This document shows positions 10,923 through 22,135 of a DNA stretch of 64,000 bases, one piece after another (positions within the stretch are counted from its first letter, which is position 1; each line of letters starts with the position of its first letter). Source of the DNA: Moniliella sp. 'wahieum' (lineage: Eukaryota; Basidiomycota; Moniliellomycetes; Moniliellales; Moniliellaceae). Made by a program: the position numbers and the translations under genes. The notes beneath the pieces are model-generated. The model was not told where the DNA came from and searched no databases. It worked only from the letters and a program-made list of their open reading frames with translations. The stretch covers positions 248,001-312,000 of the forward strand of contig RSEE01000067.1 in NCBI GenBank assembly GCA_003971905.1, written 5' to 3'.

Positions 10923-11662
10923 CTGAGTGGGGATATATGGGCACAAGTTATTTATCACCTCTCGTTCATCACCGGAAGTCATTATTATTCACCCAACCAG
11001 CGCCACGACGGCCGATTATGTCAGCACGCAGCGTGCTGGGTATTATTCGTGCGTCCCCACTCGGGATGGGTGGCGCGGCGGAGCGGGTCGGGGAGCGATC
11101 TGAGCGATCTGAGATCTGAGCGATCTCAGGCCTCAGGATGGAAGGACGTCGAGACGGCTCTTCTGCCTCCTTTCCACGCCATCCCCCATTCAACGCCAAC
11201 GGCGGTTCCTGTTCTCAATTCGTCCACCGCTACCGCAGCATGAATGGCCTCAAGCGATGCCAGCCATCCAAAACGAAGTGTGCATTTCAATCAACTGGAT
11301 TTTGGCGCGGGCAAGGGTAAGGGTAAGCGCTGGCTGTTTCCCCGTAATTGGCATTGGCCATTGGCCATCGGCCACAGCCCCCACCCAAGCGCGACGGCCC
11401 CAGCGGTGGATAGGCCAGACTGCTCACCCCCACAGCACACGCACAGGGCCACATCAGTAGCAACTAAATCAAAAACGAACGAAAGAATCAAGATCAATGC
11501 AGAGCAATCGAGCAAGCAGTGTCCCGTCTGGTCACTGGAACCACATGTGCAATGCCCCTTCCCCTCAATAGCTGCCCCCGGCCATCGTCAACAACACGCA
11601 TGGCTTGGTGCTTGCATTGGCATCTTATTGCCAACGACAGGGACATGGGCCTTGGTGCCATT
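10923..11662. other. Intergenic region upstream of the orphan exon
   Basis: 740 bases with no supported coding sequence. It includes GAGCGATCTGAGATCTGAGC-type short repeats near 11095-11135 and GGCCATTGGCCA-type words near 11355. No additional exons of the 10737-10922 fragment were found. Confidence 0.55.
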
Positions 11663-12880
11663 CTACTGCACCCAGAACGCAAGCGAAATGACGAGGTAGA
11701 GCGCCACAAGCATTGCGCCTTCGATCCAGTTCGACTTGCCGTCCTGGATGAGCGTGTAGGTCAACAGCACCCCCGTAGCCAGAACCACCGTCTCGAACCC
11801 GCGGAAGTACAGGGTCAACGGCTGTCCCACCGCCCACCCAACCAACACCAACGACGGGATCAAGCCAATGGCAATTTGGATACTGCTGCCGACCGCAACG
11901 CCGAGCGCAATCTCCATCTTGTTCTTGATGGCCATCCAGATGGATGACGTGTTCGGCTGCGTTGCCCACAATGGGAAGGAGGATAGTGGAGATGAAGGCA
12001 GTGGGAATGTGGTACTCGTTCGCCACCTCGTCAATCGCTCCCACCAAGTAATCCGCATTGAACGACGTGACGACAGTCACCACCAACAGCGCCAGCAGTG
12101 CCGCCTGCGTATTCATCTTCTCCTCGTCCTCGTCCCGTCCATGTCAAACTCGGCTTCGGTCAACGCCTCCGAGTCCCACAGGAAGGAATGCGTCTTGAGT
12201 TGGAACAGCAGGTACAGACCATACACCGCGACTAGGATCACAGCCGCGCCACGGCTGATAAACAACAGCCCCGCTTCGTCTTGGGCCGAATCGCCATTGT
12301 GCCCCGAAAGACGGTAGGCAGCCGGGATGACAAGTGTGATGGTGCCCAAGAGAAGAATGGAGCCACTGGCTTGGGCCGCAGTGGCCTGGAACGTATTTTC
12401 CTTACGGACAATGCCGCCGGCGCAAAACGACATGCCCAGCACGAGTAGCAAGTTGCTCAACACACTGCCAATCAACGACGTTTGCACAATCCGAAGCTGG
12501 CCCTGGAGCAAGGCGACAATACCAACAATCAACTCGACGGCATTGCCAAACGTGGCGTTGAGCAGGCCGCCCAGCGTGTCGCCCAATTGCATGCTCACTT
12601 GCTCCGTCGCATCGCCCAGCAGCTTGGCCAGCGGCACAATCGCAAGAAAGTTGAGCGAGAAGCGAGCCAGCGCACTCCACTCGAGCTTCTCGGCCAACAG
12701 ACCCAGCGGGACAAAGACAAGGAGCGTGTTGAGGTACGAGTTGAACAGGAACCAGTGGGCGGACTGGGCGAGCGTGGGCACAGGGCCGGTGCCGGCGCTG
12801 GAGCGGTGGGCAGAGGGGGGGTTGGCAGCGCCGTTGGAGGCGCCGGTGGGCGTGCCCAGGAGGGGGGCGCGTTCGGACAT
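11663..12880 (-). CDS. Vacuolar Ca2+/H+ exchanger, CAX family (Vcx1-like)
   Basis: About 405 residues, matching yeast Vcx1 (411). It exchanges cytosolic Ca2+ for vacuolar H+. After a short hydrophilic N terminus (MSERAPLLGTP), multiple membrane helices carry both CAX repeats: c-1 GNAVELIVGIVALLQGQ (near 12530) and c-2 PIVGNAAEH (near 11960), each with the conserved Asn and Glu that line the ion path. The acidic loop between halves reads EAEFDMDG then acidic residues. The frame shifts near 12137 (one missing G in a G run) and near 11945 (about two bases missing). The C terminus is LVALYLVISLAFWVQ with a TAG at 11663-11665. The start is the ATG at 12880. No intron is needed. Confidence 0.92.
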
Positions 12881-14092
12881 GGGTGCGGGAGGGGGAGGGG
12901 GGGAGAGTAGAGGAGAGGAGAGGAAAGGCGAGAAGGGGATGGAGGGTGGAGGCACAAACGCGCCCGAGCAAGGGCGCCCCCGATGGATCAACCAACCACG
13001 GACGCTGGGAAGGGCGGGCGCTGAGCTAAGCGTGGGGCGGGCTACGGGGGCAGTGTGTGGGTGCTGCGTCGTGCGAGTGAATGGACAGGGAGGGCCGAAG
13101 ATGCATTGTGCATGGCTGGCTGCCGGTGGACGAGGACACACTCGCCATGCGATACCCCGGCCCAGGCAGCGCGCCGCAACTGCCCCGGCCACCGTACATG
13201 GGCGCTGGCAGCCGCGCACGAGCCCACCGCCCAGCGGCCGTGCCAAGCGTACTGGTGCTGCGCGGCGGCAGCGCGCCAGCCTCCGCCACAGCTGCATGCG
13301 ACTCTGTAAGCTGTACGCCTGCCCCGTGCACAGCCCCTGGCAGGGGCAGCACGCACCAGCACACTCTGCCACCCACGCACAAGCCGTCTGCGGTGCTGCC
13401 TGGGGCTATCCCACGCTTGCGTCATGCGTCATGCGTCCTGATGTATGCGTGCATGCAGGCCGATGCAGCGCGGCTGGGAGCGAGCATCGGCAGGCCGCGA
13501 ACGATCGATGATCCCGTGGATCGTCCCCTCGCTCGGGTGGACACCCACAGAGGAGTTAGATCGAGGCGCAATCGAGCAATCTCAGATCTCACACGCATCA
13601 CACGCATCACACCTGGAGCACATGCACGTGCACGTGCACGTGCACGGACCCTGCCTGGCTGCCCGATTCCGTGGCCCTTCGCTGCGCCCCCACCAGCCTC
13701 GTGACGACGCCCCTTCCCCGGTGCCCTCTGTGTCGACAGCAAATCAGCACCCGCATTTCATTCAGCCTGGTTGAGGTTTTCCAACCGCCGGTACCCCGTC
13801 CACGGTGCGGTCCGTCGCCAAGGATCACCGCCATGTAGATCTTGTTGCTCTCTGGAGTAAAATCCCCCCATCCATCGTTCTATGCAGTGGGCTGTTCTGT
13901 GGGCGAGAGGTGTAGGATTATACCACTACCACTACCACCACTCCCCTCGCCAAGTTCTACCGCCAGCGGTTCTGTCTCTTCCATTCTATGTGCAACGCGA
14001 CGGCTGCATGTGGGCCTACTGGGTTCAAGCTGACAGACTGAGGCCGGAATAGGCAGGAGTACGATTGGGGTATAGGTTGGTAGAGGCGGTGC
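12881..14092. other. Intergenic region: exchanger promoter and CCA1 3' flank
   Basis: The GC-rich half nearest 12881 is the likely promoter and leader of the exchanger gene. A CACGTG array lies at 13623-13647. No coding sequence is supported, although high GC keeps several frames open. Confidence 0.55.
13623..13647. promoter_or_regulatory. Array of overlapping CACGTG E-box palindromes
   Basis: Four GCACGT units produce three overlapping CACGTG hexamers. CACGTG is the core site of bHLH factors such as Pho4, Cbf1 and USF-type proteins. It lies 740 bases upstream of the exchanger start. It could equally be a simple-sequence repeat; function is inference. Confidence 0.4.
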
Positions 14093-15793
14093 TTAGGGCC
14101 GCGATCGCTTTTTGCCCTTCTTGGTAGCGGCACCTTGGCGTGCCTCCTCCACCTCGTCCGAGGAGAGGATCTGGCCCTGGGTCCATGCATGGACAAACCA
14201 GGCCTCGGCTCGAGCTCGTGCGTCGGGACCCGCGTGCCAGAACTGCCATTCCAGAATTTTGTCTTGCATCTTGGGAATCAGTGGGCCGGGCGGAAAGCCC
14301 ACCAGGTTGGCCAAGTCGCCTCCATTGAGCAACGACCGTTCCTCCACTTTCTCAGCATGCCCAACGTTTCCACCCAGCCCCACCACCGAGCCAAATCGGC
14401 AGGAAGCAGGCCCACGTCGGCACCTGCCACCAACGCAAATACAAAACCCAGCCTCGGGACGGATAGCAAGGGCCGAGCGGGAAAAGAACGGACGTCGAAG
14501 AAGAAAGTAGAGTTTGGTCTGCTTGGTGCGCAAATCCTCCTCCTTCCCCACGCCCTGTTCCCATGCTTGGAACTGGACCAGGGCGTGGAACGCCAGGTGC
14601 AGCGCCTCGACCGGTCTTTTGTCGCTTTTACTCCGACCGTAACCGTCCACCAACACCACCTCCCCCGCTGGAAGCAGGTGCCGTTTCGGGACTTGGCCTG
14701 CCTTGACGGGCAAGGGTGGGACCAGGCACGCAACCCGTCCAGAGGAAAGACTGCCAGCGCATACGCCATTCGCCGTCGTTGTTCCGGGTCCGATAGGATC
14801 CCCGTGGGAATCCCCGGGTTCAACGTCGGATCAAGCCAGAACGATTCCAGCTGCTTGCCCTTCTCCACCACCCATTCGTCCGTGTGGCAAGGCACGGCGG
14901 CCTGTGGCGGGCCGTGGTCGTCGCTCCCATAGAGCTGCGACGGCGCCTCGGGCTCCGGCGGCGGACGAAAGACAACGGGAAACAGGTGCAGATCATACAA
15001 TGTGCTAAGCGCCAAACTCGGATGCTCACTGCGTAGCATTTTGTCTGTCTCCATTCCCAGACGTTCGCGACTGATCTTGTGAGCCAGCTGGTGGCGCAGC
15101 GCTCCGCCTTCGCGCACCGCCGAGCACAGCTCATCGTCCAACGCAAACCCAAACCGACAGGCAAAACGAACACTGCGCAGGATACGAAGTGGGTCCTCAT
15201 CCAACGTCACGCTCGGAGCAAGGGGGGTCCGGATCAGCCCTTGCTCCAGATCCACCAGCCCACGTTTCGTCAGGTCCTCCACCGCACGCGTATGCACATT
15301 GAAAAATAACGCGTTGATGGTCAAGTCGCGCAGGTAGGCATCTTGCTCGGCACTGGGATTGGCGCCCCCACGCAGCTGGACAAAGTCTAACGATTGACCA
15401 AGTACCTTGGCCGTGGCTGTCTCGAGGTTCTTGCCCTGCGCCGGATTGGCTTCAATCTTAGTGATCAGTCCCATCGATACGCCATCCCGCCCACCACCCA
15501 AGCTGGCCAGGTACCGCTCGAGGTAATACGCAAATTGGTACCCCTCAACGTTGACACGCACACGTCCATATCGTCCGACGCTAACTTTAGCACCTTGTCC
15601 CGCACCCACCCTCCCGCTATCCGCACCTCGCACACCGCCACCCAGCCTCCTCTAGCGCAGGCGCACGGCCCAGCTCAGCCGGCAGCGCTGGACGCTCCGC
15701 ACGGATCCACTCGCATGCCGCATCGAGCAGCGTGCAGATACGCTCTTCGGTCGGTGTCAGGATAAGCGCTGTGGCGGGTGGCGCGGTGGTCAT
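14093..15793 (-). CDS. CCA1: CCA-adding tRNA nucleotidyltransferase
   Basis: Adds or repairs the 3' CCA of tRNAs. Class II motifs appear in order: GGWVRDK (about 15605), catalytic SDDMDVC with the metal-binding Asp pair (about 15565), LRDLTINALF (RRD-like motif, about 15330), DEDPLRILRSVRFACRFGF (template motif region, about 15180), ISRERLGMETDKML (about 15065). The C-terminal half (EWVVEKGKQLESFW ... LLNGGDLANLVGFPPGP ... KILEWQFWHAGPDA) is followed by a basic tail KKGKKRSRP. Frame changes near 15640, 15555 and 14700 are each restored by adding one base. The ATG at 15793 gives about 565 residues, near the family norm. An uninterrupted upstream frame to an ATG at 16087 adds an Arg-rich, acid-poor leader that could be a mitochondrial presequence, as in yeast CCA1, where alternative starts direct the enzyme to different compartments. 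Confidence 0.93.
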
Positions 15794-16087
15794 TGGGCGG
15801 TGGCGAGGGAGCAGGGGTAGGGCAGGGGAAGGGGCAGGGGAAGGGCAGGGGCACACGGCGGCAGCCAGGACGGGGACGGGGACAGGGCTGGACCTGGTGG
15901 GGATGTGGGACACGAAACGAGGTGCGCCAAGTCGTTCCCGACGGGGTGGGGGGACGGGGCGAAGCGCAGAAGCCAACAGGCGGTGGGAGCCGGGCAGCGG
16001 GAATGGGAATGGGAGTGGGAGTGGGAGCGGGGGCGGGTGGGACAGCCACAGAGGGGACATGGGGAGGCTGAGCGGCTGAAGAGACAT
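15794..16087 (-). other. CCA1: Possible mitochondrial presequence extension of CCA1
   Basis: The CCA1 frame stays open upstream of the ATG at 15793 to an ATG at 16087, giving about 98 extra residues rich in Leu, Pro, Arg and Ser, with hardly any acidic residue. Part is encoded by a GGGAAT/GGGAGT hexamer repeat near 16000-16035. The composition suits a mitochondrial targeting leader, but could also be open by chance in GC-rich 5' UTR. Confidence 0.4.
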
Positions 16088-16670
16088 GAATAATCGCGTC
16101 TTCTGCAATCCCTTTTTGCTCGCTGCTGCGCTTGCACCGAACCCCCCCACTGCGTCTATCGCGGTCCTCACTAGTCACTCGCGTCCAGCAGACGTCGGGT
16201 CGGTCGGCCCTCGCGAGTGCACTGCGAAGCATGTCTACTCTCGTGGCACGCACCGCGCTTGCCATGGCCGCCACCTTGATCTGCCGTCTTGCCGTCTCTG
16301 AGGGTAGGAGGGCAACATCCGAATACAGCAGCAGCCAGGACGCCCTGGGCTCTCTGGCATCTTCCTGCTCTCTTGCGTTATGCTGCACACCTACTGAACC
16401 TATTCCCGTCACCGCATTTCTTGGCCTTCTCGCCCACCCGCGCGCGCCGTTAGCGAACCCGTCCTTGGAAAAGGTCGTCAAGCATGACGTTCCCCTGGCT
16501 GAAGCAGGTAGCGCCGTTGTGGTCCGGCCCCCGCAATCACAAATGCATGAGCGCATGAAAGCAGGAGGCGAGAACTATGGACAGGCAGACCTGGGCGATA
16601 CTAGCAAGGATGGGGGCAGAGCGATCAGATTTAAAGCAGAGGAGGAGGGGAGGGAGGGGGCTACTGCTGG
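16088..16670. other. Intergenic region between CCA1 and the complex I B8 subunit gene
   Basis: No gene is supported. It should contain the promoter of CCA1 (minus strand, reading from the right) and the 3' flank of the B8 gene. Confidence 0.55.
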
Positions 16671-17043
16671 TTACTGCACCAGGCTGGTCAGCTTCTGCTC
16701 CACCTCGGACTTGCTGAGCCCAGCAAGCTCGACGTGCTTCTCGACGCCGCGCTCTGGGGACAGGAGGATGGAGGAGGGGTCAGTAAGGGCGAGGACGGGG
16801 GCGCATGCGCATGTGCACGCGGGCGCCGAGACGGGGACGGAGACGCACCGAAGCGGGCAAAGGCGCGGGCGGGGGTGCCCTGGGCCTCGCGGACAAGAAG
16901 CGGAAGGGAGGGTTGGCAGCCTTGATCTGCGCATAGTTCGCCTGCACAAACTCACGCAGCCCGGCAGACGAAGGGCCGGACTGGCAGAAGTGCACGCGCA
17001 GCTCCTTGAGCGCCGAGGGCAGCGCACGCGTGAAGGCCGACAT
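16671..17043 (-). CDS. NADH:ubiquinone oxidoreductase B8 subunit (NDUFA2-like), two exons
   Basis: A small accessory subunit of mitochondrial complex I with the L51/S25/CI-B8 thioredoxin-like fold. Exon 1 (16849-17043) encodes MSAFTRALPSALKELRVHFC, SGPSSAGLREFVQANYAQIK and NPPFRFLVREAQG-like sequence. Exon 2 (16671-16753) encodes GVEKHVELAGLSKSEVEQKL and ends LVQ, TAA. The intron (16754-16848, 95 bases) has GTGCGT and CCCCAG ends. Near 16900 one base is missing in the FRFLVRE codons. The product is about 92 residues, normal for the family. It is transcribed divergently from the FHIP gene, with starts only 186 bases apart. Confidence 0.93.
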
Positions 17044-17229
17044 GGGAGGGTCGATGGAGGAGGCCGGGGGGGCAGAAGGCGCAGGCCAGACCGGCCAGGC
17101 CAGACGGGCGGCGAGCTGCATTAGAAATGGCGCGGGCAGCCTGCTTCCGCCCCGTTCCGCCCGCCCCGCGCTCCCGGCCTGGTGCGCCACAGCCACGCCG
17201 CTGCCCGGCCACCACCACCACCTGCCGCG

Positions 17230-20200
17230 ATGCTCGCCATGCCCGACGGCTGGGCGCAGCCACCTTCTCGGGCACGTGGGCGTCCATCAAGGTGCGTCTC
17301 TCCCCTGCCCCCCCGCCTCCCCTCCCCGCGCCTGCCTGACCCCGCCCCTCGCCCCCGCGCCCAGCTCGTCCTCGCCGCCCCCGACCAGCGCTCCCTCGCC
17401 CACGGCCTCCCCCGCACTGCCCACGCCCGCATCGCCGCCCTGTTTGCCTCCCTCGAGGGAGAGCAGATGCGCGGCCCGTGCATGTCCTTCGTACTCAAAC
17501 ACGACGTCCTCCCCACCCTCGCTGCCGCCGCAGCTACCGACACCCCCGCTGGCGTCCGCCATGCCGTCCTCCAGGGCCTGGCACGCCTCGTCCTCGTCGC
17601 CCCCACTGCTACCCTCACTGACCCCGCCGTCGCAAGGCCTCTTAAGCACATTCTTCTCTCCCTTGTGCCTACTTCACCAGGCGCGGATCCTGCTGCTGCT
17701 GCTACCACGGCTGCTCCATCCCAGGCCCGCGGCACTGGCACTGACGCCGCCGCCGACGCCGACGACACCGACAGTCTCGATTCGATCTTTTCCGAGTCCA
17801 ACCCGTGCCATGGGTGGTTAGGGAAGACCCGTCTGTTGATGCTGGGGTGGCTGTCTACCCTGGAGGAGCAGATGCGGGCGATGAGCCGTCTGCGTCGGGA
17901 GCAGCCTCCTCCCCTTCAGTCGAGAGCTTGGTCCACTTCCTTTCGGCATTGATCCGACGTACTAGAGAAAATAGCGATTTGATCGCCTCTCTCTCTCTCA
18001 TTCTGGTAAACTGAATCGCTACCTCCCTTACGACGCACTTGTGCCCCTCATTTCTCTCCCCGACCCCTTGGGCAGTGACATACGCACTGCCCTCTTGGCG
18101 TGCGTCGAGATGGCCATGCAACGCCCGCCCCTCTCCGGCGGCGAACCCGATCTGGTCCTCCAAACCCTCACTCTTGCACAGCAGGTAACTCATTCCGATC
18201 TATCCCCCATGCTGGGTGCAGCCCTCGGGGCCGCATACGGCCTTCTGCCGCGCGCAATCAGGCTGCCCATTGGTGTCCCACAAGATGATGGGGGGTGCCA
18301 CTGGGCATGCAGATCACCCTCGTCGTCCGTCCTAGATGTACCTACCGCCACTGAGGAGCCCGTCGTCTCCTCCCTTGCTCACTTTCTGGGGCTGGTTGAG
18401 TTTAGTTCGGGGATTCTCACCGCCTTCTTGGATCCTGGCACCTCTGCCTCGCACCATCTCTCCACCGAGGACGTTAACGCTGCCCAGTCCGAGAGGCAGC
18501 ACCTCGGCCTCGATTCCGCATGGAATCTCACCACTGATCTTCGCTCTGGCTTTCTCGATCAGATCCTCTACCCTGCCATGCTTGAATGCAGCGACACTGA
18601 TGGTACCGCCACCGCTGTCTTCTTCTACCTCACCCAACTCCTTGAAGTACTGCCCGACTCCTCCCCTTGTGCGCCGTTTTGTTAGGCCATCTTTGGACGA
18701 TGGAGAGGAACCACAGCCTCCTTCGGGACCACGGGCACGATTGCGGTACAGTCTCACCGACCTCATCCTTGCCCACCTGCGCCCTTCCACCCTTCGCGAC
18801 ACCCATGCCCAGGCGCTCCGGCTTCTCGACGTTCTGCTTCACGCTCATGGCAGGTTCGCCACACGCCTCCTAATGAAAGTGACTCCCCTTGCTCGCGCCA
18901 ACTCTACCTTCCCTACCCCACCTTCAACTGGCAAACCCCCATCCTCGCCCATTCGCCAACGATCGAGCCACCACCGCTCTCCTTCCACACGCAATGGCCA
19001 CGCGCACGCCCGCCGCACCTCGAGTCTGTCCACCGATGATCCCACTCACCACCGTGGCGCTGCTCCACACCGTGGCCTCCGACCTCGGTGACAGAAAACG
19101 ACGATGGGCTACAGCGACACTGGCTCACCTTACGTCTGCTCAGTGCCGTTGTTGATTGCCTCTTCCCGCCCGCTCGGTCCTCTGGGCCTAGGCCGCGGTC
19201 TCCAGGGGCTCACATCTGCCCAGGAAAAAGGGTTTGCTTTCCCACCCACCCAACGGGCTGCCTTGGCGCGTATCGCTTCCGACTCACTGTTCCAATGGAC
19301 CCGCTCTCTTCGCTCCTTCGACCGACACAAGCTCCACCCTGCCGACCCTGTTGGCCGATTGCTCATGGCCTCCTTGGCACACTGGTTTGCCAATGACCCT
19401 CAGGTCAACCTCGCCCTCTCGGGCGTGCTCGCGTCCCTCGCGGCGTCCCCGTGCGAAACTTGGATGGCTGGCTACGGTTCCCTGCGGAGGACAAGCCGCG
19501 AAACGAGGGCAGCAAGGACAAGAAGGAACCCAGTCCCAAAATGAAGGACGGAAAAGATCACAAAGATCACAAAGATCACAAAGATCACAAAGATCACAAA
19601 GATCACAAAGATCAAGGTAAGGCAGGAGAGAAAGTAGAGGAACTCCCCATTGTCCTTCTACTGCTCCGCGGTCTCGTGGCTCAAGTCCTCTCTCTCCGCC
19701 ACCAGGTCGGAGGGGAGCTGGACGCACTCCTCTCGGAACGCATGGGCAGCTTTGTATTTCTCGAACAACTGCTCGATGCGCTAGAGGAACCAGAGGACGT
19801 GCGTACGCTCGGGAAAAAAGTGGCTGTGCCCAACCAGATGGGGGAACTGGTCCCGGGGAACCAAGTGCGGCGCGCATGGGACGCTGGAGAGGTAACGGGA
19901 ACCGTGGAATTGGGGTGGAAAGCACAGCACGTGCGTTGCACCCACAACCTCCTGTGTCCCATGCTGCTCATCCACGCGAAGGCTTAGCCAAATTATTTGG
20001 TGGACGCGGCGAGGTCGAAACGAGGGTGGAAGAACGTCAACGTCAACGTCCAGTAGCACCTGGACGACCTTTTGCTGACCATTACCTTCGTACCGAACCG
20101 GTTCAGGTCTTGGTCACCCCCCTTGTCTTGCCCGCTCGCTGGCGAAGGACTAAGGTCCTCCGCTTTGCCCTCGACGGACAATCGCCCACCCAAGACCCGG

Positions 20201-20310
20201 TCCCGACCTCCCTCTCCTTCGTCCTGGACAATATCGTCTTGCTCCGCGAGATGGCGCGCGAACTCGCCGCCCTCCTCCAGGCACGATGGGCGCTCGGCGT
20301 AGATGCATGA
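17230..20310 (+). CDS. FHIP/RAI16-family protein (FTS-Hook-interacting scaffold)
   Basis: FHIP proteins bind FTS and Hook and link cargo such as early endosomes to dynein. The N-terminal region reads TFSGTWASIK, an intron (17292-17364, GTGCGT...GCCCAG), then LVLAAPDQRSLAHGLPRTA, LEGEQMRGPCMSFVLKHDVLPTL and GVRHAVLQGLARLV, which match the conserved RAI16-like helices (GPC...LL.H.IL). Later pieces include HSGKLNRYLPYDALVPLIS (about 18010), SDIRTALLACVEMAMQRPP, FFYLTQLLEVLP, HAQALRLLDVLLHAHGRFA, RSFDRHKLHPADPVG, and a C terminus with VLDNIVLLREMARELAALLQ. Many short frame changes (for example near 17260, 17990 and 18660) fit missing bases. The span of about 1,000 residues fits the family. A 9-base repeat at 19553-19615 encodes a Lys-Asp-His tract. 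Confidence 0.82.
19553..19615. repeat. In-gene 9-base tandem repeat (AAAGATCAC)n
   Basis: About seven units encode Lys-Asp-His repeats in a predicted disordered loop of the FHIP protein. The unit is a codon multiple. The Lys-Asp-x pattern recalls the repeat at 8652-8722 in the arrestin gene. Confidence 0.9.
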
Positions 20311-21000
20311 TACGTCATACGTGTTTGGATACCCTGCAACCTTCCCGAGCTAGATGCGCGTCTCGTCCAATGTAGGTGTACATGTAGGTGTAGGTGTTGT
20401 GGCAGTAAGGCAAGTCAGTCGGCGCGGAAAGATGGAGACAGCTAGCTTACAGCATTCCTACGTCGGACAGATCGCTTGGGTCTCCCCATCTCACCCTATC
20501 TCACCCTAAATGGACAAGGGGTATAGTATTCACTCACACACTTTAGGTCCACCTGCCAGTCCATGACACATGACCCCGGTGACCTCCTTCCCGGTGCCTA
20601 CATTATTAAGATGGGATGGACACAAAGCCTCCCTGTCGGAGTCCGTTTTGCGCGCTACATCCCTATTGCTTCTTCGGGTCAACGTTCAACAGACGCGGTC
20701 CTTGGCCTACTACTTACTGCGAGGCCCTGTTCTCAGGCTTGTCCTGTTCGATAGAGTAGGCTGACTATGGGAACAGGGGTCACCAAGTACCGAGCAACGA
20801 GCAACGAGCAACGAGCAGCATAAAGCGTAACGCTCCCCACGTCGGCTCGGCCATGGTATTGGTAGCAATGGCGGTCAAGCTTGAAGTTACTAAGCCTGTG
20901 GAGCACGACGTCCCCGGGCTCACTGACCCTTGCGTCCTTCCGTGGATTACCCAACGAGGTACGAGCCAAGAACCAAGAGCCTGGCCTAAGGCCTAACCAG
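20311..21000. other. Intergenic region between FHIP and the rhomboid-like gene (convergent 3' ends)
   Basis: No coding sequence is supported. Short repeats include GTAGGTGTA words near 20370-20400 and GAGCAAC units near 20797-20820. Confidence 0.55.
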
Positions 21001-21695
21001 CTACCCCACACCGCAGTACCGCAACGTACCGCCAACGGCCAGGCCCGCCACAAAGCCCAGCAGATGCGCACGCGCATCCCGACCCCCGACCCTGCTCTGG
21101 CCTCGACCTCGACCTCGACCACGTCGGTACGCTGCGAGGGCCCACCCAAGCCCCGCTGCCCACGCGAGCAGCGCCGTCTGCCCACCCCACCCGGCCAACG
21201 AGCCTTTGGACGTAAGCGTAACCAGACGAACAAGCGAGGCTGAGGATAAGTCCGCAGCCAACAGTCCCACCCACCCAGCTAGACCCGCACTGGCTCCCAC
21301 CGATACCGATCCCCGTTCCCGCTCCCCCCCCCCCCGACCCCTCGCACCCGAGACCAACGACCGACCCTAACACGTACGTCCCCACCAGCACCGCTCCATC
21401 CTCCCGCATCACCCACAGCCCAAGCGCCACCAACGCCACCACGTTCTCCACCAAATGCGCTGTCGACGTGCAGAAAGCCACGCGCTACGCGTGCCCATAG
21501 CTCAGAGAGGTGAGAGAGGTGAGGTCGGGGAGGTCGGGGAGATACGTGGGATCGGAGTGAAAAGGTGGGGCAGGTGGGGCAGGCGGGGGCGGTTGGGGAC
21601 GTGCGGACGGCGCGACCTTGTCCCTACACCCATCCTACCAGGTTCAGCACAACCAGCAGCACCGTAGCCTGCGGCGCAGTCAGCTGGGAGGGCAT
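21001..21695 (-). CDS. Rhomboid-like intramembrane protease
   Basis: About 230 residues with several membrane helices. From the N terminus: MPSQLTAPQATVLLVVLN (first helix), VARGFLHV then AHLVENVVALVALG (the HxxxN-type helix 2), GAVLVGTYVLGSVVGL (helix 3), GASAGLAGWVGLLAADL with the rhomboid Ser position of GxSx (helix 4), and ARAHLLGFVAGLAVGG carrying the His of the Ser-His dyad (helix 6). The motif is GASA rather than the usual GASG, so activity is likely but not certain. A G/C tract near 21325-21337 and the region near 21470 hold frame changes. The start is the ATG at 21695, and 21001 is the last base of the stop. Exact gene model between 21480 and 21630, where an intron may occur, is unclear. 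Confidence 0.68.
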
Positions 21696-21982
21696 GGGGG
21701 AAACCAAACCTCCCGCGACCAGTCGGGGCGACGCCAAGTGGCTGCTAGTGGTAGGACCAACGTGGGGTTTGGACTGATCGCACTCTGTTTCAAGTTTCGG
21801 CTGGGTTGAAATTTCACGTTTACCAGTTACCTCCATGTTTGCTGCCAGTAGAACCGGGGGGAAACCTGGTTGCTCCGCCGTCGCCAACCGCGCCGCAGGC
21901 GCTTGAGCTGGCCAGGTGGACGAGGACGTTGGTCGGTGGCCATCAACATCGAGGTGGACAAAGGACCAGGAAGAACAGTGAT

Positions 21983-22135
21983 TAATGATGAGTGATGAGT
22001 GATGAGTGATGAGTGATGAGTGATGATGATGAGTGATGAGTGATGAGTGATGAGTGATGAGTGATGAGTGATGAGTGATGAGTGATGAGTGATGAGTGTG
22101 ATGAGTGATGAGTGATGAGTGATGAGTGATGAGTG
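21983..22135. repeat. Heptanucleotide array (GATGAGT)n
   Basis: About 20 copies of GATGAGT with three small irregularities (GATGAT insertions near 22023 and GTG near 22098). It is purine-rich on the plus strand and open in one minus-strand frame as His-Ser-Ser-Leu-Ile-Thr repeats, which I consider fortuitous. Confidence 0.95.

Noticed and set aside
12113-13511. Long frames on both strands upstream of the exchanger start
   Set aside because: The minus-strand frame upstream of the ATG at 12880 is Cys/Pro/Arg-rich without homology, and the plus-strand frame is antisense to the exchanger.
16132-17124. 330-codon plus-strand open frame
   Set aside because: It is antisense to the well supported complex I B8 gene and shows no domain.
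21983-22135. CRISPR-like array
   Set aside because: It is a continuous 7-base tandem repeat without spacers, in a eukaryotic genome.
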